Shown: one piece after another, positions 41,530 through 51,006 of the stretch | Numbering within the stretch: position 1 is the stretch's first letter | How the letters are laid out: each line of letters opens with the position of its first letter | Assembly (NCBI GenBank): GCA_021847345.1 | Contig: JAJZTW010000015.1 | Span: 1 to 64,000, forward strand | DNA from: Pseudomonadota bacterium | GTDB taxonomy: Bacteria > Pseudomonadota > Gammaproteobacteria > Burkholderiales > Burkholderiaceae_C | DNA length: 64,000 nt | Direction: 5' to 3' | The notes under the pieces: model-generated | The model's database searches: none | What the model saw: the letters and a program-made list of their open reading frames with translations, nothing else | What the model was told of the DNA's origin: nothing | Translations under genes and position numbers: made by a program

Positions 41530-42114
41530 ATGTACCCCGCAGCGCAGACCGACCCACCGGCGCACGGCGACGCGCCGCGCCTGGCGTGGGGCCTGACCGG
41601 CTCCGGGCACTGGCTGCGCGAAACCCTGGACTACCTGCGGCAACTCGACGGCGTGGACCTGTTCCTGACCCGCGCCGCCGCCGAGATCCTGGCCCAGTAC
41701 GGATACGGGCTCGACGCGCTGCGCGAGCGCATGCGGGTGTACCAGGACCGCACCGCCAGCGCGGTGCCGGTCGGCTTCCTGTACGGCGCGCACTATCACA
41801 CGCTGGTCATCGGCCCGGCGACATCGAACACGGTGGCCAAGTGCGTGGCCGGAATCTCCGACACGCTGGTGACCAACCTGTACGCGCAGGCCGGCAAGTG
41901 CCGCATACCCAGCATCGTGTTCGCCTGCGACACGCGCCCGACCGAGATCTCCGAGGCGCCGGGACGCACCGTCACGCTGTACCCACGCCCGGTGGACCTC
42001 GACAACACGGCGCGCCTGGCGCGCATGCCGCTGACCCGGGTGACCGAAGACTTCGATTCCCTCAAGGCTGCCGTCGGGCAGCGACTGGCATGTCTTCGCA
42101 CATCCTGTTCCTGA
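41530..42114 (+). CDS. Flavoprotein, DmrB/AfpA-like (putative dihydromethanopterin reductase)
   Basis: LAWGLTGSGHWLRETLDYLRQLDGVDLFLTRAAAEILAQYG...YHTLVIGPATSNTVAKCVAGISDTLVTNLYAQAGK. Confidence 0.75.
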   Translation: MYPAAQTDPPAHGDAPRLAWGLTGSGHWLRETLDYLRQLDGVDLFLTRAAAEILAQYGYGLDALRERMRVYQDRTASAVPVGFLYGAHYHTLVIGPATSNTVAKCVAGISDTLVTNLYAQAGKCRIPSIVFACDTRPTEISEAPGRTVTLYPRPVDLDNTARLARMPLTRVTEDFDSLKAAVGQRLACLRTSCS

Positions 42115-43496
42115 CCGGGCACCTCGCGCACGAGCCGCTTCGCCGCGTGCTCGGCGACATGGGCGACGCCGGATTCCGCTGGACCGTGCACGACCTGGGC
42201 CTGCAGGTGGCGGCGCTGATGACCGCGGACATGATCGCACGGCGCCTGCACGACACCTTCGGCGCCGACCGCATCATCGTCCCCGGGCGCTGCCGGGGCG
42301 ACCTCGACGGGCTTTCGCGCAAGCTGGGCGTGCCGGTCGAGCGCGGCCCCGACGAACTCGCAGACCTGCCCGAGTTCTTCGGCCGCGCCGCGCGGCGGGT
42401 GCGCCTGGAGCGCCACGACGCGCTGATCTTCGCCGAGCTGACCGACGCGCCGCGCATGGACGTCGACGCCATCGTCGCGGCCGCCTGCGCACTGGCCGCC
42501 GACGGTGCCGACGTCATCGACCTCGGCTGCCTGCCGCAGACCGGCTTCGCGCATCTGGAGCAGGCCGTGCGTGCGCTGCGCGCCCGCGGCCTGCGCGTCA
42601 GCGTCGACTCGCAGGACCCGGGCGAACTCGCGCGCGGCGCGCGCGCCGGCGCCGACTACCTGCTGTCGCTGAACCTGGACACCCTGGAACTGGCCTTCGA
42701 GACCGACGCGGTGCCCGTGCTGGTGCCGTCGCCGGGCGGCGGCCTGGACAGCCTGCTGCGCGCGATGGAGCGCCTGGAGGCACGCGGCAAGGCCTATTTC
42801 GCCGACCCCATTCTCGACCCGCTGCCCTTCGGCTTCACCGACTCGCTGGTGCGCTACCACGAGCTGCGCCGGCGCGCGCCCGAGGCCCCCATGCTGATGG
42901 GCACCGGGAACATCTCCGAACTCGTGGAGGCCGACACCAGCGGCATGCATGCGCTGCTGCTGGGCATCATGTCCGAGCTGCGCATCGGCGCGCTGCTCAC
43001 CACCCAGGTCAGTCCGCACTGCCGCAGCGCGGTGCGCGAGATCGACTACGCCAGGCGCCTGATGTGGGCCGCGCGCGAACTGCGCAGCCTGCCCAAGGCA
43101 CTGGGAGACGGCCTGCTCGGCATGCACCACCGCAAACCCTTCGTGCAGGACGAGGCACAGATCCGGGAGTTCGCGGCGGGAGTGCGCGACCCCAACTTCC
43201 GCATCCAGCTCGGCCCTTCGGGCATCCACGTGTACAACCGCGACGGCCTGCGCACCGGCACCGACCCCTTCGAATTGTGGCCGTGCCTGGGGGTCGGGCA
43301 CGATGCCTCGCACGCCTTCTACCTGGGCGTGGAACTGGCAAGGGCGCAGATCGCCTGGCAGCTGGGCAAGCGCTACGCGCAGGACGAACCGCTGCGCTGG
43401 GGCTGCATGGTGCCGGCGCCGTCCGACGACGCCGGCGACGCGCAATGCGCTCCGGGGCCGACCCGCCGCCACACGCCCGAGGAGTCGCCATCGTGA
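42090..43496 (+). CDS. Dihydropteroate-synthase-like H4MPT biosynthesis protein
   Basis: DGADVIDLGCLPQTGFAHLEQAVRALRARGLRVSVDSQDPGELARGARAGADYLLSLN; within the H4MPT cluster. Confidence 0.8.
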   Translation: MSSHILFLTGHLAHEPLRRVLGDMGDAGFRWTVHDLGLQVAALMTADMIARRLHDTFGADRIIVPGRCRGDLDGLSRKLGVPVERGPDELADLPEFFGRAARRVRLERHDALIFAELTDAPRMDVDAIVAAACALAADGADVIDLGCLPQTGFAHLEQAVRALRARGLRVSVDSQDPGELARGARAGADYLLSLNLDTLELAFETDAVPVLVPSPGGGLDSLLRAMERLEARGKAYFADPILDPLPFGFTDSLVRYHELRRRAPEAPMLMGTGNISELVEADTSGMHALLLGIMSELRIGALLTTQVSPHCRSAVREIDYARRLMWAARELRSLPKALGDGLLGMHHRKPFVQDEAQIREFAAGVRDPNFRIQLGPSGIHVYNRDGLRTGTDPFELWPCLGVGHDASHAFYLGVELARAQIAWQLGKRYAQDEPLRWGCMVPAPSDDAGDAQCAPGPTRRHTPEESPS

Positions 43497-44110
43497 ACCC
43501 CGGCATGGACCCCGGCGCCGACGACAGCGGGATCACCGAGGCGCTGGTCGGAACCCTCGCCGCCGACGGCGCCACGCACCTGGCGCCGCTGGGCTTTCGA
43601 CGCCAGCGCGAATATGTGGTGCTGGCGCCCTTCCACCCGTCGCGCACGCTGGACAACCTGCGCGAGCGCGGCGTGGCCTCGATCAGTCACGTCTGCGACG
43701 TGCGCGTGTTCGCCGGCTGCCTGACCGGGCGCCGTGACTGGCCGCTGCTGCCTTGCGAGAGCGTTGCCTGCGCACGCCTGGCCGATGCCGTGACCCACCA
43801 GGAGCTTCGCGTGCTGCACATCGACGAAAGCGACCCGCAGCGCCCGCGCTTCGTGTGCCGCGAACTGCTGCTGCGGGCGCACGGCCCGTGGCCCGGCTAC
43901 AACCGCGCGCAGGCCGCGGTGCTCGAGGCCTGCATCCTGGTCAGCCGCCTGCAACTGCTTCCCGTCGACCGCATCCGCGCCGGAATGGAGCAGCTCGCAG
44001 TCGCGGTGGACAAGACCGCCGGGCCTCGCGAGCGCGAGGCCTGGCAGTGGCTGCTGCAACGCGTGCAGGAATTCGACGCGGCGCGGGCCCAGGTGGAGCC
44101 GGCACGATGA
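43493..44110 (+). CDS. DUF447-family protein of the H4MPT cluster
   Basis: Flavin-reductase-like fold; ITEALVGTLAADGATHLAPLGFRR..., NNLRERG-type motif; GTG start uncertain. Confidence 0.7.
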   Translation: MNPGMDPGADDSGITEALVGTLAADGATHLAPLGFRRQREYVVLAPFHPSRTLDNLRERGVASISHVCDVRVFAGCLTGRRDWPLLPCESVACARLADAVTHQELRVLHIDESDPQRPRFVCRELLLRAHGPWPGYNRAQAAVLEACILVSRLQLLPVDRIRAGMEQLAVAVDKTAGPREREAWQWLLQRVQEFDAARAQVEPAR

Positions 44111-44871
44111 ACGCGACACGTCTGCAGCAACTGCGACACGACGCGACGCCCGGCTGGCTGGCCAGCGTCACCGACGCGCGCGAGGCGCTGCTGGCGCGCG
44201 ACGCAGGCGCCGACGTGCTCGACGCCAAGAACCCGCGCGCCGGTGCCCTGGGCGCGCTGCCGCTGCACACGGTGCGCGAAATGCGTGCCGCGCTGGGCCC
44301 GCGCCCGCTGCTCAGCGCCACCACCGGCGACCTCGTCGACATGCCGGCGCGAGACCTGGCCGACGCGTCGCGCGCCCTGCTCGATGCCGGCGTCGACGTG
44401 GTCAAGATCGCACTGTATCCGGCCAGCTCGCTGGCCGATTGCATCGACGCGCTGGCGCCGCTGGCGCGCCGCCACGCGCTGGTCGGCGTGCTGCTGGCGG
44501 ACCGGCTGCACGGGCCCTGCGCGCCGCAGCACCTGCACGGGCTGCTGGGCGCCATGGCGCGCGCACACTGGGCCGGCGTCGTGCTCGACACCGCCGACAA
44601 GTCAGCCGGCGCGCTGCCCGAGCGCATGCCTGCGCCAGGCCTGCGCGAATTCATCGCTCACGCACATGCCCATGGCCTGTTGTGCGGGCTCGCCGGCTCG
44701 CTGCGCGCGCATCACGTCGGGGAGCTCGCGCCGCTGCGCCCCGACCTGCTCGGATTCCGCGGCGCGCTTTGCAGTGCAGCGCTGCGCACTGCCGGACTGG
44801 ACGCCACTCGCGTGGCCGAGGTCGCGGCGGCGATGCGCGCCGTCGCCCAGGCGCCGGCGCGCGCGGCCTGA
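44107..44871 (+). CDS. MfnB-like (5-formylfuran-3-yl)methyl phosphate synthase
   Basis: WLASVTDAREALLARDAGADVLDAKNPRAGALGALPLHTVREM...LSATTGDLVDMP; ATGA overlap with upstream gene. Confidence 0.85.
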   Translation: MNATRLQQLRHDATPGWLASVTDAREALLARDAGADVLDAKNPRAGALGALPLHTVREMRAALGPRPLLSATTGDLVDMPARDLADASRALLDAGVDVVKIALYPASSLADCIDALAPLARRHALVGVLLADRLHGPCAPQHLHGLLGAMARAHWAGVVLDTADKSAGALPERMPAPGLREFIAHAHAHGLLCGLAGSLRAHHVGELAPLRPDLLGFRGALCSAALRTAGLDATRVAEVAAAMRAVAQAPARAA

Positions 44872-44916
44872 AGCGTGCCAGGCGGGTGCCGGGCGCGCGC
44901 ACGGGGAGACACCGAC

Positions 44917-45375
44917 ATGCACACCCGAAGACGCACGGTATTGCAATGGGGAACGACCGGGGGACTGCTGGCGCTGGGCCTGCACGCGCCCGGCGCGGCG
45001 GCCTACCAGCCCGACGCATGGCCGGCAGGCCTGTTCAAGGCCACCAGCCTGCGCGCCATCGCCGACGGCCTGGGGCTGCGCCTGCTGCGCAGCGACGCGG
45101 TGCGCGTGACGGGCCCGCACATCGCCGAGATCGGCGCCGCCGTGCCGGTCGGCGTGGAGTGCACCTCGCCGGGCGTCGACCTGCTCGGGCTGGCGGTGCC
45201 GAAAAACCCGGTCGCGCTGGTCGGGCTGTTCGAGCTCGAGGCCGACGCCGAGCCACAGGTGGCCACGCGCATCAAGATGGCGCAGAGCTCGCATGTCTAC
45301 GGACTTGCGCGCAGCGGCGGCTCGCTGCTGTACGCGCGCAAGATGATCAAGGTCACCGTGGGTGGCTGCGGCTGA
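44917..45375 (+). CDS. soxY: SoxY-like sulfur carrier protein
   Basis: Tat-like leader MHTRRRTVLQWGTTGGLLALGL; C-terminal KVTVGGCG swinging-arm Cys. Confidence 0.85.
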   Translation: MHTRRRTVLQWGTTGGLLALGLHAPGAAAYQPDAWPAGLFKATSLRAIADGLGLRLLRSDAVRVTGPHIAEIGAAVPVGVECTSPGVDLLGLAVPKNPVALVGLFELEADAEPQVATRIKMAQSSHVYGLARSGGSLLYARKMIKVTVGGCG

Positions 45376-45404
45376 GGCCGCAGCCACCGCTTCAGGAGAC
45401 TTCC

Positions 45405-45731
45405 ATGCCGGAAACGACCCTGCTTGCCCCGCGCATGCGCGCCACGCGCCAGGACGGCCACGTGGTGGTTCGCGCGCTCATGTTCCACGACGAGGACACC
45501 GGACTGACCCGCGACGAGGTCACGGGGCAACTCATTCCCGCGCATTTCATCCAGCGCGTGCTGTGCACCGTCAACGGCAAGCCGGTGCTGCGCTGCCTGT
45601 GGGGCATCGCGATTTCGAAGAACCCGTTTCTCGAGTTCCACCTGCGCCAGGCGCGCACGGGCGACGTGGTGGCGCTGGAGTGGTTCGACAACGAAGGCAT
45701 GCACCAGCGCGTGAGCACCACGGTGCCGTGA
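45405..45731 (+). CDS. soxZ: SoxZ-like carrier protein
   Basis: PRMRATRQDGHVVVRALMFHDEDTGLTRDEVTGQLIPAHFIQRVLCTVNGKPVLRCLWGIAISKNPFLEF. Confidence 0.88.
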   Translation: MPETTLLAPRMRATRQDGHVVVRALMFHDEDTGLTRDEVTGQLIPAHFIQRVLCTVNGKPVLRCLWGIAISKNPFLEFHLRQARTGDVVALEWFDNEGMHQRVSTTVP

Positions 45732-45755
45732 ATCAGGGGCTCGCGGGCTGCCCGC

Positions 45756-46154
45756 TCAGTCGTCGAACTTGACATGCGCGAAGCGAGCGTCGTCGGGCGT
45801 GCCCTCGAGCGCGCTGCCCTCGACGCGCCCTGGGCGCCAGGCGACGACCTCCTCGATCTTGCGCGCGAGTTCGAAGTCCTTGTCGGTCACGCCCTTCGCG
45901 CTGTGGGTGACCAGCTTGACGGTGACGAAGGCGTAGGACACGGTGAGATCCGGGTGGTGCCAGGCCGCCTCGGCCAGGTGGGCCACCGCGCCGACCACCA
46001 TCACCGTCGATTTCCAGCCGCTGGTGCGGTACTTGCGCCGGATCCAGCCATCCTCGTAGCTCCAGTGCGGGAGTTCAGCGCGCAGTCGAGCGTCGATCTG
46101 CTCGGGGGTGTAGACCTCGGAACTCGAATCCGATCCTCGCCATGTTGTACTCAT
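45756..46154 (-). CDS. 4a-hydroxytetrahydrobiopterin dehydratase (PCD/DCoH) homologue
   Basis: YRTSGWKSTVMVVGAVAHLAEAAWHHPDLTVSYAFVTVKLVTHSAKGVTDKDFELARKIE. Confidence 0.88.
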   Translation of the reverse strand: MSTTWRGSDSSSEVYTPEQIDARLRAELPHWSYEDGWIRRKYRTSGWKSTVMVVGAVAHLAEAAWHHPDLTVSYAFVTVKLVTHSAKGVTDKDFELARKIEEVVAWRPGRVEGSALEGTPDDARFAHVKFDD

Positions 46155-46238
46155 TCCATCCTCCCTTCGCGACATTGCTTGCTGCGATAGACGGATGCTG
46201 CCACGACTGGCCGAATTTCGCACAGACGCCAACCGGCT

Positions 46239-47597
46239 TCAGCAGGCGACATCCCGCGCCGCACTGGCGAGTTCCTCGACGATCCGCGGCACCCAGTCGA
46301 GCTGTTCGGGCTTCATCAGGCAGGCGCGCAGCCCCAGCCATTCCGGGCCATCCCAGGCCATGCCCGCGTCGGCCGCGGCCGCGGCTCCCGGCAAGCGGGT
46401 CAGCGACAGGTGCAGCCCGGCGGCGCGCGCGCGCTGCTGCACCGCGCGCGCGCCGCGCGACGCCTGCTGAACGCCGCCGGCGCGCACCCCCCAGGCCACC
46501 ACGTCGAGCTGCGGCTGCGGCAGGACCACCCAGGTCGGGTCGGCGCTCAGCGCACGCCACAGTTGCAGCGCGGCGGCATGCGAACGCTCCAGGCCGCTGG
46601 CGAACGCGCCACCCCGCACCATCGGCAGCACGCGCAGCGTGGCCCACAGCGCGGCAGCGGCGGCCCCGGGTCGCGAACACTCCAGCGCGATGCGACCCAG
46701 ATGGGGCTGCGTGGGGTCGTGATAGGCGTAGTCCGCCTGATGCGCGTAGTGCCGGCCCAGCGAGCGGTCGCGCAGCAGCACGCAGGCGCAGCCGTAGGGC
46801 TGCAGGCCATGCTTGTGCGGATCGACCACGATGGAATCGGCTTCGCGCAAGGCGTCGAGACTTCGCCGCGTGTCGGCGTCGAGGTTGCCCGCCAGCGCGT
46901 GGTAGCCGCCGTAGGATGCGTCGGCATGCAGATGCAGCCCACGCTCGGCGCACAGGGCCGCGATCTGCGCCAACGGATCCACCGCGCCCAGCGCGGGCGT
47001 GCCCAGCGTGGCCACCACGCAGGCCACCTCGCCGCGCTCGAGCACGCGCCGCAGCGCCTGCGGCAGCATGCGCCCGCACGCATCCACCGCGACCGGCTCC
47101 CAGGCCATGCCGAGCATGCTCGCATGGCGCGCGTGACAATAGTGGGCCTGGGTCGACCCCACCACCAGCGGCACGCCGCCGGCAACTGCCCCGGGTTGCT
47201 CGAGCCAGCTCTCGCGGGCCAGCCACAAGGCCTCCAGGTTGGCCACCGTGCCGCCACCGCACAGGTGCCCGAGCGCATCCGGCCAGCCGAACAGGGCGCC
47301 GAGCTGGCGCACGCACTCGAGTTCCATCGAGGAGGTCGCCTCGCCGCCATCGAAGGCATGGTTGTTGAACTGTCGGTGCAATACCTGGGCATAGGCCAGG
47401 CGCGCAACCTCGTGCGGAGGCTTGCGCATGTGCGCCAGGTACAACGGGTGCGCGCAGTCGGGCTCCGCGCGCAGGCGCTGTTCGAGATGACGCAGCACCT
47501 GGCGCAGCGCGGGCGCCGGCGGCGCCGCTTGCGCCATGCGCGAGCGGCGCCAGGATCGGGCCTGGCCGGCGTCGCGCGGGTCCGGGAATTCATGCAT
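46239..47597 (-). CDS. PLP-dependent decarboxylase (MfnA-like tyrosine decarboxylase for methylofuran)
   Basis: SMELECVRQLGALFGWP, GGGTVANLEALWLARE, LHLHADASYGGYHAL, DSIVVDPHKHGLQPYGC (PLP Lys). Confidence 0.8.
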   Translation of the reverse strand: MHEFPDPRDAGQARSWRRSRMAQAAPPAPALRQVLRHLEQRLRAEPDCAHPLYLAHMRKPPHEVARLAYAQVLHRQFNNHAFDGGEATSSMELECVRQLGALFGWPDALGHLCGGGTVANLEALWLARESWLEQPGAVAGGVPLVVGSTQAHYCHARHASMLGMAWEPVAVDACGRMLPQALRRVLERGEVACVVATLGTPALGAVDPLAQIAALCAERGLHLHADASYGGYHALAGNLDADTRRSLDALREADSIVVDPHKHGLQPYGCACVLLRDRSLGRHYAHQADYAYHDPTQPHLGRIALECSRPGAAAAALWATLRVLPMVRGGAFASGLERSHAAALQLWRALSADPTWVVLPQPQLDVVAWGVRAGGVQQASRGARAVQQRARAAGLHLSLTRLPGAAAAADAGMAWDGPEWLGLRACLMKPEQLDWVPRIVEELASAARDVAC

Positions 47598-48243
47598 GGC
47601 CGTCGAGCTCCGGCTGCACGCGGGAAGCCGGCGACGCCGGCGTCGGCGCCCCGACCAGTTGTGCCAGCAGTCCATGTTCGGCGCGCTGCAGCCAGCGCAC
47701 CGGCAGTTCTCCGGCCTGCCGCCCGAACGCGCGGTCGACCGCCCCCGCGGCTGCCACCTCGTCCCAGTCGCCCGGCGGGCGCGAGACCGACTTGACGAGA
47801 ACCAGCCCGGCAGCTCCGAGGTGACGGGCCAGCCACGCCGCGAGACTGTCGGAGCTCATGTCCCAGCAAGGCTCGATGCCCGCGCCGCGTTGCCCCAGGC
47901 GCAGCGGCAGCCACACCGGCGTGCAGCCGCGGCGAAGCGCGCGTTGCATGTCACGCATGGTGGCGCAGGGCTCGATCCCGGGCTGCATGGCGCAGCATTG
48001 ACGCGCGTACATTTCCATTCCCACCAGGGCCATTTCGTGCGCGGCGACATCGTCGAAGCGCCAGCGCGCCTGCGCGCGGCGCACGGCATCGGCATACGCG
48101 CCGCCGCCACCGACCAGCACCACGCGCGGCGCCAGCGCCACGCAGGAGCGAAGCCACGGCGCAAGCTCGTCGGCCTCGCCCAGGCTGCCGCCGAGCTTGA
48201 TCACCCAGGGCGCGCCGGGCGTGGAGTCGGGCGCGGGCTTCAC
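47590..48243 (-). CDS. Amino-acid-kinase-fold protein (MfnE-like)
   Basis: WVIKLGGSLGEADELAPWL, VLVGGGGAYADAVRRAQ; GTG start; overlaps neighbour genes. Confidence 0.78.
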   Translation of the reverse strand: MKPAPDSTPGAPWVIKLGGSLGEADELAPWLRSCVALAPRVVLVGGGGAYADAVRRAQARWRFDDVAAHEMALVGMEMYARQCCAMQPGIEPCATMRDMQRALRRGCTPVWLPLRLGQRGAGIEPCWDMSSDSLAAWLARHLGAAGLVLVKSVSRPPGDWDEVAAAGAVDRAFGRQAGELPVRWLQRAEHGLLAQLVGAPTPASPASRVQPELDGHA

Positions 48244-49301
48244 GTCCGGCGCCCCAGGTAGAGCAGACCGACCGCCACCGCGGGGGCGCAGCGATCGGCC
48301 CAGGCGAGCGCGGGCTGGGCCTGCAGCCCCAGCGCCGTGCAATAGGGCCAGACCTGGCGCCCCAGGCGGTGCGCCAGGCGCTCGACCACGAAGGCACCGA
48401 CGCCGGCCGCGACCACCGGTGCGTGCGCGGGCAGCCCGCTGCGCTCGAGCACCCGGCGCGCCGCGGCCTCGATGCGCCCGAGCTGGACGTCGGCAAACCA
48501 GGCCGCCAGCGCCTCCCAGGTCTCGGGGGCATGGTCGCCGGCGTCGCAACCGACCATGCGCGCCAGGCGCTGGGCGCTGGCCGGCGCGGTCTTCGCGGCA
48601 CCGTCGGCGGTGTCGTGCTGGTCGGCGCCGTCGGGCAGCCAGCCGAGCACGCGGTAGACATCGGCGGTGGTGGCGAACAGTTCGGCCATCAGCGCGACGT
48701 GGCGCCCGCCCACCGGAGCCGATTCGCCCAGCGCCATCAGCGGAGTGCGAACCGCGCCGGTGTAGACGAGTTCGCCCAGCGCCAGCCGGTCGCTGTCGCA
48801 ATGCCCCTCGGCCAGCACGCGCCCGGCCGCCACGGGCACGATGTCCACCGTGGTGCTGCCCATGTCGACCAGCAGCGCATGATCCATGCGCGCGGCCAGC
48901 GCGCGCGCGCTGGCGTGCCAGTTGTTGGAGGCCGCCAGTTGCGGGCGCGCGCGCACCGCGGGGCCGCGCAGCCAGCCGCCGTCGGCGGCGTAGAAGTCGA
49001 CCCGGCGCGCTCCCAGATGCTGCTCCAGCGCGTCCACCAGGCTGCGCACGCCGTGCTCGCGCGTGGGAAACAGGTCGGCCATTTCTCCGGTCATGGTCAC
49101 CGCGTGGGCCACTGGCGAGCGCGGGCATTGGCGAGTCAACACCTCGTCGATGGCGCGGTGCAGCTGCTCGACCCCGCGCCACAGCGCGCATGGGCGCTGG
49201 CATACGTCGCGCAGCGCGCCGCCGGCGTCGAAGCACGACACCTTCAGATGGGCGCCGCCGACGTCCCAGCCCAGCACCGTCTCAGGTCGTCGTTGCGGCA
49301 T
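48240..49301 (-). CDS. H4MPT-linked C1 transfer pathway protein (hydantoinase/acetate-kinase-like fold, MfnF-like)
   Basis: VLGWDVGGAHLKVSCFD, MTGEMADLFPTREHGVRSLVDALEQHLG, LLVDMGSTTVDIVPV. Confidence 0.82.
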   Translation of the reverse strand: MPQRRPETVLGWDVGGAHLKVSCFDAGGALRDVCQRPCALWRGVEQLHRAIDEVLTRQCPRSPVAHAVTMTGEMADLFPTREHGVRSLVDALEQHLGARRVDFYAADGGWLRGPAVRARPQLAASNNWHASARALAARMDHALLVDMGSTTVDIVPVAAGRVLAEGHCDSDRLALGELVYTGAVRTPLMALGESAPVGGRHVALMAELFATTADVYRVLGWLPDGADQHDTADGAAKTAPASAQRLARMVGCDAGDHAPETWEALAAWFADVQLGRIEAAARRVLERSGLPAHAPVVAAGVGAFVVERLAHRLGRQVWPYCTALGLQAQPALAWADRCAPAVAVGLLYLGRRT

Positions 49302-50301
49302 GTGCGAGCTCCACGCGCACGTTGCGCGACGGATGCGCCGGCGCGGGCAGGTGCGGCAGGTCCAGCAGCGCACGGGCCGGGTTCAGGCCCAGCGTCTCGC
49401 GCAGTCCGGCATACGACAGCGTGGCCCGCGGGTTGACCTCCAGCACCACCGGGCCGGCGGGGCCGAGCACCAGGTCGACGCCGGCGTGCCCCCACAGGCC
49501 GGCAAGCGCGCGCGCCACCGCGGCGGCCAGGCGGGCCAGCGTGCCGTCGGCGTCGCCGCATGCGCCCACCGTCACGCCATGCAGGCGCAGGACTCCGTCC
49601 TGTTCACCGATCCACTGCCGGTTGACGCTGAGCAGGCTCGCCCGGCCGTCGGCGCACAGCAGCGACAGCGACAGCGGCGTGCCCTCCACCCAGGGCTGGT
49701 ACACCGCGCGTTCACCGAGTTCGGCCTGCCCCCAGGCCCAGGCCCGGTCGGCCGTGTCGAAGCGGCGCTGCCCTTCACAGCCCACGCCGTCGTCGGGCTT
49801 GACGACCACGCCTGCGCGAACCAGGGCGCCGCCGCGCCACACGCGCGGGTCGCGCAGCGTGGGCACGCAGGGAACGCCGTGCGCGGCCAGCCACTGCGCG
49901 CATTGGATCTTGCTCGAGCACAGTCGCACGGTGGCCACGTCGCTGCCCAGCAGGCGACATCCGGCGTCGAGGGCCTGCCGGCTCAGCGTGGCGAGCTGGT
50001 CGCCGGTTTCCGGTGCCGTGAGCCACACGGCGTCACTGCGCGCCAGCTCGCGCTGCAGGACCTGCGGGAAGGCGCCGGCGCGCACCCCATGCAGCTCGAT
50101 TCCCGCGGGCGTGTCAAGGCACAGACGCGCATCGAGCAACGAGCTCACGCGCAGTCCGTCGGCGAGTTCCGGCGCCTCCAGCAGCGCGGCGAGGTCGGCC
50201 AGCTGTGCCTGGCGCATGCACTCGGCGTCGGCCAAAATGGCGGGCAGCGCAAGCTCGGACCATGCGCCGCCGGTGAGCGTTTCAACGTGCAGGAGTTTCA
50301 T
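49282..50301 (-). CDS. ATP-grasp ligase (MfnD-like tyramine-glutamate ligase)
   Basis: VVVKPDDGVGCEGQRRFDTAD, YQPWVEGTPLSLSLLC, DLVLGPAGPVVLEVNPRATLSYAGLRETLG. Confidence 0.75.
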   Translation of the reverse strand: MKLLHVETLTGGAWSELALPAILADAECMRQAQLADLAALLEAPELADGLRVSSLLDARLCLDTPAGIELHGVRAGAFPQVLQRELARSDAVWLTAPETGDQLATLSRQALDAGCRLLGSDVATVRLCSSKIQCAQWLAAHGVPCVPTLRDPRVWRGGALVRAGVVVKPDDGVGCEGQRRFDTADRAWAWGQAELGERAVYQPWVEGTPLSLSLLCADGRASLLSVNRQWIGEQDGVLRLHGVTVGACGDADGTLARLAAAVARALAGLWGHAGVDLVLGPAGPVVLEVNPRATLSYAGLRETLGLNPARALLDLPHLPAPAHPSRNVRVELAHAATTT

Positions 50302-50998
50302 GTCCCGTCTGCTGCGAATCATTCCGGTACTCGACCTGCTCGGCGGGCAGGTGGTGCATGCCCGCCAGGGCCGGCGCGAGCAGTACCGGCCGCTGCGAAG
50401 CCCGCTGGCGCCGTCCGGCAGCGAGCCGCTGCAGGTGCTGCAGGGCCTGCTCGCGCTGCATGGCTTCGATACCGTATACCTCGCCGACCTCGACGCCCTG
50501 CAAGGCGCCGCGCCGCATCGCGAGGTGCTCGAGCGCATGCGCGCGAGCCATCCGCGCCTGCGCCTGTGGGTGGACGCCGGCGAGCACACGGCCACCCTTG
50601 CCGACGAATATGGCATCACCGGGGTGTTCGGCACCGAGACCCTGGCAGCCCCGCCGAGCGCGCCCGCGAAGCACCCCTGGGTGCTGTCGCTGGACTTCCG
50701 CGACGGACTGCCGCTGGGCGAGCACGCGGCCGCCTGGCTGGCCGCCCCCGGCTGCTGGCCCGACGACGTGGTGGTGATGAGCCTGGAGCGGGTCGGCGCC
50801 GCCGACGGCCCCGACCTGCCTCGCCTGCGCGAGCTGCGCGCACGGGCCCCGCACGCGCGCTGGCACGCCGCCGGCGGCGTGCGCGACGCGGCCGACCTGC
50901 GGCGATTGCGCAACCTGGGGCTTCATGGTGCCTTGCTCGCGTCGGCGCTGCATGACGGGCGCCTGGGCGCCGCGCAGCTGCGGCGCCTGGCGCTTTGA
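50300..50998 (+). CDS. HisA/HisF-like (beta/alpha)8 protein of the H4MPT cluster
   Basis: IIPVLDLLGGQVVHARQGRREQYRPL, DTVYLADLDAL, WHAAGGVRDAADLRRL. Confidence 0.8.
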   Translation: MSRLLRIIPVLDLLGGQVVHARQGRREQYRPLRSPLAPSGSEPLQVLQGLLALHGFDTVYLADLDALQGAAPHREVLERMRASHPRLRLWVDAGEHTATLADEYGITGVFGTETLAAPPSAPAKHPWVLSLDFRDGLPLGEHAAAWLAAPGCWPDDVVVMSLERVGAADGPDLPRLRELRARAPHARWHAAGGVRDAADLRRLRNLGLHGALLASALHDGRLGAAQLRRLAL

Positions 50999-51006
50999 AT
51001 GCCGCG

